Source: Phycisphaerales bacterium (GTDB lineage Bacteria > Planctomycetota > Phycisphaerae > SM23-33). Taken from it: 16,761 nucleotides of DNA. Location of the stretch: positions 1-16,761 of the forward strand of contig PMYM01000208.1 in assembly GCA_003171235.1 (NCBI GenBank). Reading direction: 5' to 3'. The stretch's first letter is position 1; each line of letters begins with the position of its first letter. Positions 13,025 through 16,761 of this stretch are shown here, piece by piece. The notes under the pieces are model-generated. The model searched no databases and was not told the origin of the DNA. It was given only the letters and a program-made list of their open reading frames with translations. The translations under genes and the position numbers were made by a program.

Positions 13025-13059
13025 AAGAAAGTAAAAACCCCCGACTAACGTCGGGGGCT
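13025..13059 (-). terminator. Terminator of the isocitrate lyase family gene
   Basis: Positions 13035-13059 are the reverse complement of 12956-12980 with one mismatch. Read on the minus strand the 8-bp CCCCCGAC/GTCGGGGG hairpin is followed by TTTTTACTTTC. It serves the convergent minus-strand gene ending at 13115. Confidence 0.75.
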
Positions 13060-13067
13060 AACTAAGA

Positions 13068-13092
13068 CACCCTCAAGCTTCGCTTGAGGGTG
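13068..13092. repeat. Perfect 11-bp hairpin (family D)
   Basis: CACCCTCAAGC (13068-13078) pairs with GCTTGAGGGTG (13082-13092) across TTC. Positions 13082-13096 are identical to 8116-8130. Confidence 0.65.
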
Positions 13093-13114
13093 GCACAATC
13101 GCCTAGTCTCCCCT

Positions 13115-13996
13115 TTACTTGAACCGCTCCTCGATCTTGTGAATCTTCGGCAATCCCAGAAGATTCCCCAGTTGAGACGAATCGAACATCTTCCCCAGCA
13201 AACTCTGCGTGGTGCCCGTCTTCTTTATCACCGCTATCGCCTCCTGCATGTTCCGCAGGGCGCTATACAGCAGCGAGAGGGGATAGATGGCCATCTTATA
13301 GCCGCAGCGTTTGGCTTCTTTCGCTCCCCAGACGCGGTGGCCCCTGACCCACCAGTCCGTTTCCAGCACCAGCATGATGGCCGGGGCGTCCAGGCTGCGG
13401 CAAAAGCGTTTCATCTGTGCCAGGCCGAAGCTCTTGCCGTTGTCGGGCATGACGGCGTCGGCCCCGGCGGCCTGGTAGGCTAAGGCGCGATCGATCGTGG
13501 CGTCCAACCCCTCGATGTCGATGGCGTCGGTCCGGGCGATGATGAGGAAGTCCGGGTCGGTGCGGGCGTCGGCCGCGGCGGCTATCTTGGCGGCCATCTC
13601 TTCTTTGCTGATTACACTCTTGCCGGCATACGAGCCGCAGCGCTTGGGGAAGCTCTGGTCCTCGATGTGAATGCCGGCGACGCCGGCCCGCTCGAATTCC
13701 CGCACCGCCCGGCGGGCATTGAGGATGTTGCCGTAGCCGGTGTCGGCGTCGCAGATGACGGGTGAGTCCACGGCGGCGGCGATGGTCCGGGCCCGGTCCA
13801 CCATCTCGGTCATGGTTACCAGGCCGATGTCGGGGTAGCCGTAGCTGGCGGCCATGGCGTGCCCGCCGGCATAGACGATTGGGAACCCCGCCTGCTCCAC
13901 CAGCTTGGCGCCAATGGCGTCCCAGACTCCGACGGCGGACAGCAGTCCCGGCTTCTTCAGCAAAGCTCGCAACCTGGCAGTCTTGGTGGCCATCAT
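13115..13996 (-). CDS. Isocitrate lyase/PEP mutase family protein (methylisocitrate lyase-like)
   Basis: The 293-residue TIM-barrel enzyme is of the type that cleaves or forms a C-C bond next to a carboxylate. AGGHAMAAS (43-51), the metal-binding DADTGYG (83-89), EDQ (112-114) and the active-site loop KRCGS (118-122) identify the family; Cys120 is the expected catalytic residue. In methylisocitrate lyases this loop reads KRCGH, so His to Ser at 122 may change substrate or activity. IARTDA (153-158) is also conserved. Alternatives are 2,3-dimethylmalate lyase, oxaloacetate decarboxylase or phosphonate enzymes; no prpC or prpD is nearby. Two adjacent ATGs occur; the second (13993) is better spaced from GGGG. 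The gene follows purC by 94 nt on the same strand, with a hairpin between. Confidence 0.87.
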   Translation of the reverse strand: MMATKTARLRALLKKPGLLSAVGVWDAIGAKLVEQAGFPIVYAGGHAMAASYGYPDIGLVTMTEMVDRARTIAAAVDSPVICDADTGYGNILNARRAVREFERAGVAGIHIEDQSFPKRCGSYAGKSVISKEEMAAKIAAAADARTDPDFLIIARTDAIDIEGLDATIDRALAYQAAGADAVMPDNGKSFGLAQMKRFCRSLDAPAIMLVLETDWWVRGHRVWGAKEAKRCGYKMAIYPLSLLYSALRNMQEAIAVIKKTGTTQSLLGKMFDSSQLGNLLGLPKIHKIEERFK

Positions 13997-14064
13997 ACTT
14001 CCCCTTCGGTGAACCGGGCGTCTGAGGTCTATCTTGAGAACCTTTCATCTTGAAGGTCGCCGGA

Positions 14065-14083
14065 CACGGGCGAGACGCCCGTG
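14065..14083. repeat. Perfect 8-bp hairpin between purC and the lyase gene
   Basis: CACGGGCG (14065-14072) pairs with CGCCCGTG (14076-14083) across AGA, 8 nt beyond the purC stop. It has no T-run; it may shape mRNA ends or be another dispersed repeat. Confidence 0.55.
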
Positions 14084-14090
14084 CCACGTT

Positions 14091-14984
14091 TCATGCCCAC
14101 GGGAATTCCTTGCCCGTGAGCTTGGTGTAGGCCTCGATGTACTTGTCACGGGTCTTCTGGACGATGTCGGTGGGCAGGACTGGCCCGGGCGGCTGGTGGT
14201 CAAACTTGATCTTGTCGAGGTAATTGCGGACGAACTGCTTATCGTAACTGGGCTGGTCGCGCCCGGGTTTGTATCCCTCGGCCGGCCAGAAACGGGAGGA
14301 ATCGGGCGTGAGCACCTCGTCGATGAGGGTGAGCGTGCCCGAATCGTCCAGGCCCCACTCGAACTTGGTGTCGGCCACGATGACGCCGCGCCCGGCGGCG
14401 TATTCCGCGGCGGCCGAGTACAACTCTATCGAGCGGTCGCGGAGTTGCCCGGCCAACTCGGCCCCCACGACGGCGGCGGCCTGCTCGAAGGAGATGTTCT
14501 CGTCGTGGCCGCTTTGTGCCTTGCCGGCGGGGGTGAAGATCGGCCCGGGAAGTTTGCTGCAATGTTTGAGGCCCACCGGCAGCTTGACGCCGCAGACGCT
14601 CTTGCTGGCCTTGTATTCCTTCCACCCGCTGCCGGCCAGGTACCCCCGCACCACGCACTCGACGGGCAGCACCCGGCACTTGCGGCAGAGCATGAAGCGC
14701 CCGTCCAGTTCCTCGTTGCGGAGGTCGGCCGGCAGGTCCTGCAGGGCCGAGGAGATCAGGTGGTTGGGGATCCGGGCGCCGAACCGCTCCAGCCAGAACA
14801 GGCTGATCTGGGTGAGCACGCGGCCCTTGTCGGGTATGCCGTTGGGCATGACCACGTCGTAGGCGCTGATGCGGTCGGTGGCGACGATCAGCAGGTTTTC
14901 GCCCAGGTCGTATATGTCCCGGACCTTGCCGGCGCGCTTGGGTCGGCCCGGCAGCGACGTGGTCAGTAGGGCGGTGGTTTTCAT
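14091..14984 (-). CDS. purC: Phosphoribosylaminoimidazole-succinocarboxamide synthase (SAICAR synthetase)
   Basis: PurC joins aspartate to CAIR using ATP in purine synthesis, in the cytoplasm. The 297-residue length fits the longer PurC/ADE1 form. Signature segments are GKVRDIYD (19-26), TDRISAYD (36-43), ECVVRGYLAGSGWKEY in the central region, DTKFEWG, and IDEVLTPDSSRFW near the nucleotide site. The protein appears complete. The start at 14984 has no clear Shine-Dalgarno (ACCTTTAC precedes it), but the family N-terminus fits. No other pur gene is in the window. The lyase gene lies 94 nt downstream on the same strand and could be read from the same transcript, though no functional link is known. 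Confidence 0.97.
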   Translation of the reverse strand: MKTTALLTTSLPGRPKRAGKVRDIYDLGENLLIVATDRISAYDVVMPNGIPDKGRVLTQISLFWLERFGARIPNHLISSALQDLPADLRNEELDGRFMLCRKCRVLPVECVVRGYLAGSGWKEYKASKSVCGVKLPVGLKHCSKLPGPIFTPAGKAQSGHDENISFEQAAAVVGAELAGQLRDRSIELYSAAAEYAAGRGVIVADTKFEWGLDDSGTLTLIDEVLTPDSSRFWPAEGYKPGRDQPSYDKQFVRNYLDKIKFDHQPPGPVLPTDIVQKTRDKYIEAYTKLTGKEFPWA

Positions 14985-15110
14985 GTAAAGGTTCTAACCC
15001 GCCCCCGCCGGTCGGTCAAGAGGCGCGCGGGCTGACTCATCCCCGGTTTCTAATGCGGAGAGACGGGCCCTTGGCGAACGCCGCTGGCCGGCGCGCCGGC
15101 GGGCCAATTC

Positions 15111-15209
15111 GTGGGCAAGGCCCCGGGCCGCCCGGCCGAGTTTGTCGGCGCCCTGGTGCTGATCGCCCCGGGCATCCTGCTGATATTTTCGTATCGATTT
15201 TCATATTGA
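15111..15209 (+). CDS. Possible 32-residue membrane peptide (doubtful)
   Basis: A GTG-start frame would encode a short peptide whose second half is hydrophobic (EFVGALVLIAPGILLIFSY) and could cross the membrane once. The frame is open upstream only to a TAA at about 15053 and has no ATG. No clear ribosome site is seen. Its stop overlaps the TTGACA box of the downstream promoter. It may be a remnant of a gene or chance in G+C-rich DNA. Confidence 0.15.
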   Translation: MGKAPGRPAEFVGALVLIAPGILLIFSYRFSY

Positions 15210-15234
15210 CAGGCGGCCAGGGGCGTGGTATCAA
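15206..15234 (+). promoter_or_regulatory. Sigma70-type promoter of the small membrane protein gene
   Basis: A perfect -35 box TTGACA (15206-15211) is followed, after exactly 17 nt, by TATCAA (15229-15234), matching four of six -10 positions. Transcription would begin near 15241, about 20 nt before the start at 15262, giving a short leader that contains GGGGAG. Confidence 0.6.
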
Positions 15235-15261
15235 TCGGGCGTCATTTCTGGGGAGACATTT

Positions 15262-15756
15262 ATGGTCAGGCGAAGGCATCGGAATCGGGTGTTCCTTGCG
15301 GTCTCGTTGACGTTTATCGGTATTGCGCTGGCTGGCCCGGGCATGCTGTTTGGCAACTGGGTTCTCATCGCTTGCGGGGCTCTGATGGCGGCCGGAGCGG
15401 TGGGAATAGCCTTTGGCCAGACGTGGTGCGCGGCCCTGCCGGTGTGCGCGGCCGCACTGGGGGTGGCGGCGTTGGCCTGGTACAAGGCGTCAGTCACCGG
15501 GCGGCTGGGGGCGGCTGGTTCCGCCGTCGCCCTGGTTGTCGTCGTCGCCGGCGTTTACCTTTGGGTCTCGCATCAGCGGCAGGCCAGGCAGCGGACGGTG
15601 GCGGCGACGCGGGAGATCTCCCAGTCGGCGGCTGATGCCCTGGAGGCGCTGGCCAACGGCGATCCGCCGCCCCTGGAGAAAGAGCTGGCCCTTCCTGTTG
15701 AAGCTCTTGAATTGCCGGACACCCTCGGTCAATCGGTTAATCGGGATGCCGATTGA
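15262..15756 (+). CDS. Hypothetical membrane protein, four transmembrane segments
   Basis: A 164-residue protein that I do not recognise. A basic N-terminus (MVRRRHRNR) is followed by four hydrophobic segments at about 10-29, 32-52, 55-74 and 83-102, then a soluble, acidic, helical tail (103-164) that should lie in the cytoplasm if the N-terminus does. Lengths and loops are short, as in small inner-membrane proteins. The start is well supported by GGGGAG 6 nt upstream and a good promoter. The gene stands alone and converges on the lipoprotein gene; its stop codon lies within a cluster of short inverted repeats (15726-15782). Function unknown. Confidence 0.72.
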   Translation: MVRRRHRNRVFLAVSLTFIGIALAGPGMLFGNWVLIACGALMAAGAVGIAFGQTWCAALPVCAAALGVAALAWYKASVTGRLGAAGSAVALVVVVAGVYLWVSHQRQARQRTVAATREISQSAADALEALANGDPPPLEKELALPVEALELPDTLGQSVNRDAD

Positions 15757-15782
15757 CCGGTCAATCCGCCACAGATTGACCG
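15726..15782. repeat. Four 9-bp words in alternating orientation
   Basis: CGGTCAATC occurs at 15726-15734 and 15758-15766, and its complement GATTGACCG at 15751-15759 and 15774-15782. The last two form a perfect 9-bp hairpin with a 7-nt loop. The middle pair makes the 14-bp palindrome ATTGACCGGTCAAT. It spans the stop codon of the membrane protein gene and may end the convergent transcripts. Confidence 0.65.
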
Positions 15783-15810
15783 ATTCACTGATTCACCGAT
15801 CAGCCAGCCC

Positions 15811-16359
15811 TTACTTGGTTTTCATGCTCTTGGGGTAGTTGCGGGCGATCCAACTGGCAATGGCCTTGGCTAGGCCCTCGGCCTTCTCGGGGACGCCCTT
15901 GTTGACGCTGGTATTGCTGCGGCCGACGCAGTTGGCCACGCCCAGCACCGATCCGCTGGCCTTGTCCACCAGTTCCACCCGGGCCACCACTTCCTCGAAC
16001 GGGCCGAACACCTGGTCCATCACCCGCTCGGAGTCCTCGTAGTAAACGATCTGGCCCCGGACCAGCAGCGTCCTGCCGCCGGAGTTAGGGATGCCCTCTT
16101 CGGCCAGGCTGCGGGCGAAATCCCGCGGCAGCAGGGCCGGCAGCTGGCGCGGCACCTGGCCGGCCGACCGGTCATCGAACGTGGCCATTTCGAAACTGGT
16201 GTAATCGCCCAGCGAACCCCGCACCGGCTGGATGACGCTGACGATGCCTTTGGGGCCGGTGTAGGCGGTGTAGGCTTCACTGACCGCCCGCATGCAGCCG
16301 GTGGTCGTCAGGACAGACAAAAGCACCGACAACCAAAGCACCTTCCGCAACGCTTTCAT
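15811..16359 (-). CDS. Predicted lipoprotein of unknown function
   Basis: This is a 182-residue protein. The N-terminus MKALRK plus a hydrophobic stretch ending in LTTTGC (17-22) looks like a lipoprotein signal peptide with Cys22 as the lipid-attached residue. The -3 position is Thr rather than Leu, so the lipobox is imperfect. The mature part alternates strands and helices (LLVRGQIVYYEDSE at 98-111, EVVARVELVD, then a C-terminal helix), as in small periplasmic DUF4410-like lipoproteins; this match is tentative. A strong AAAGGAG lies 5 nt before the start. It follows the edge-cut gene by 31 nt on the same strand, so the two probably form an operon. Confidence 0.75.
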   Translation of the reverse strand: MKALRKVLWLSVLLSVLTTTGCMRAVSEAYTAYTGPKGIVSVIQPVRGSLGDYTSFEMATFDDRSAGQVPRQLPALLPRDFARSLAEEGIPNSGGRTLLVRGQIVYYEDSERVMDQVFGPFEEVVARVELVDKASGSVLGVANCVGRSNTSVNKGVPEKAEGLAKAIASWIARNYPKSMKTK

Positions 16360-16390
16360 GGCAACTCCTTTATTTACTGGCCAGGGCCAA

Positions 16391-16761
16391 TCATTCAGCC
16401 GGGGCGGAACTCGATGTCATTCCTGACTGCCCGTCGCCCTCGGGCTGGGTGTCGCCTGCCGGCTGGCTGGTCGGCGGCGGGAGATAGCGGTAAAGCTTCC
16501 AGTAGTAGCCGACCTTCTCGGCCGGCGCCGCCGCCAGCCGCTGGTCGGGAGCCGGGGCTCGCTCGGCGGGAATTACCACGAAGGTATTCACCACCCGACC
16601 GGGCCGCTGGGCCCAGAACCCATCCAAGAAGTCGACGATCTGCCTGGCGTCGGCCTGGTTGCGGTCGGGCGGCACCATCAGGCTGCGCTGCTGGCGGATG
16701 TCCTGGGTGAACTGGAGCAGCCGCTGCGGCCAGAGGTTGTAGTAGTATCGCATGTCCGCCG
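16391..16761 (-). CDS. Hypothetical protein, N-terminus cut by the window edge
   Basis: The reading frame is open to the right edge. An internal ATG at 16753 would give 120 residues, but no signal peptide or ribosome site can be checked, so the true start probably lies outside. The visible part begins RYYYNLWPQRLLQF, contains a helical segment (DRNQADARQIVDFLDGFW) and a short strand (VVNTFVVIP), and ends in a Pro/Ser/Gly-rich low-complexity tail of about 30 residues. I do not recognise the family. It is 31 nt upstream of the lipoprotein gene and in the same direction, so a shared envelope role is possible. Confidence 0.6.
   Translation of the reverse strand, partial: ADMRYYYNLWPQRLLQFTQDIRQQRSLMVPPDRNQADARQIVDFLDGFWAQRPGRVVNTFVVIPAERAPAPDQRLAAAPAEKVGYYWKLYRYLPPPTSQPAGDTQPEGDGQSGMTSSSAPAE

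Overview
The window looks like chromosomal DNA from a GC-rich bacterium (coding lines I counted by hand ranged from about 50 to 80 percent G+C). I suspect a Planctomycetota member, probably Phycisphaerae-like. The basis is single genes and short operons separated by gaps packed with several families of palindromic repeats, plus the flavour of the secreted proteins. The taxonomy is inference; no ribosomal RNA is present.

Layout. Positions 1-333 hold a minus-strand terminator and a small palindrome but no firm gene. On the minus strand follow a SAM-dependent methyltransferase (334-1125) and tRNA-Gly(GCC) (1223-1294). On the plus strand are a secreted two-domain protein of unknown function (1674-2882) and an orphan beta-class DNA methyltransferase (2923-3867). 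A hairpin-rich convergent gap (3868-4076) leads to a minus-strand pair: a LarA-family nickel-pincer racemase/epimerase (5290-6561) and an APH-like small-molecule kinase (4077-5138). Positions 6562-7003 are mostly a composite of nested palindromes. A lower-GC orphan membrane-anchored protein follows (7004-7684), then a repeat island (7685-8247).

Positions 8248-11181 form a metabolic locus. A zinc-type (MDR) alcohol dehydrogenase homologue reads left. Divergently, an SDR oxidoreductase and a LigI-like amidohydrolase/lactonase read right with a 22-nt gap. Oxidation to a lactone followed by hydrolysis, as in sugar-acid or aromatic-acid breakdown, is a reasonable but unproven reading. After 750 bp of repeats and a terminator come a 3-hydroxyacyl-CoA dehydrogenase family gene (11929-12876, plus), two mirror-image terminators, an isocitrate lyase/PEP mutase family gene (13115-13996, minus) and purC (14091-14984, minus). 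The right end has a small membrane protein (15262-15756, plus, good promoter), a lipoprotein (15811-16359, minus) and an upstream gene cut by the window edge.

I see no CRISPR array, integrase, transposase, toxin-antitoxin pair or obvious defence island. The genes belong to known families. The most unusual content is the intergenic repeat landscape: at least four dispersed hairpin families have two or three copies here, and in two of them paired base changes keep the stem intact. Second in interest are the metabolic genes whose family is clear but whose substrate is not: the LarA homologue, the isocitrate-lyase homologue with His replaced by Ser, and the SDR/lactonase/MDR locus.
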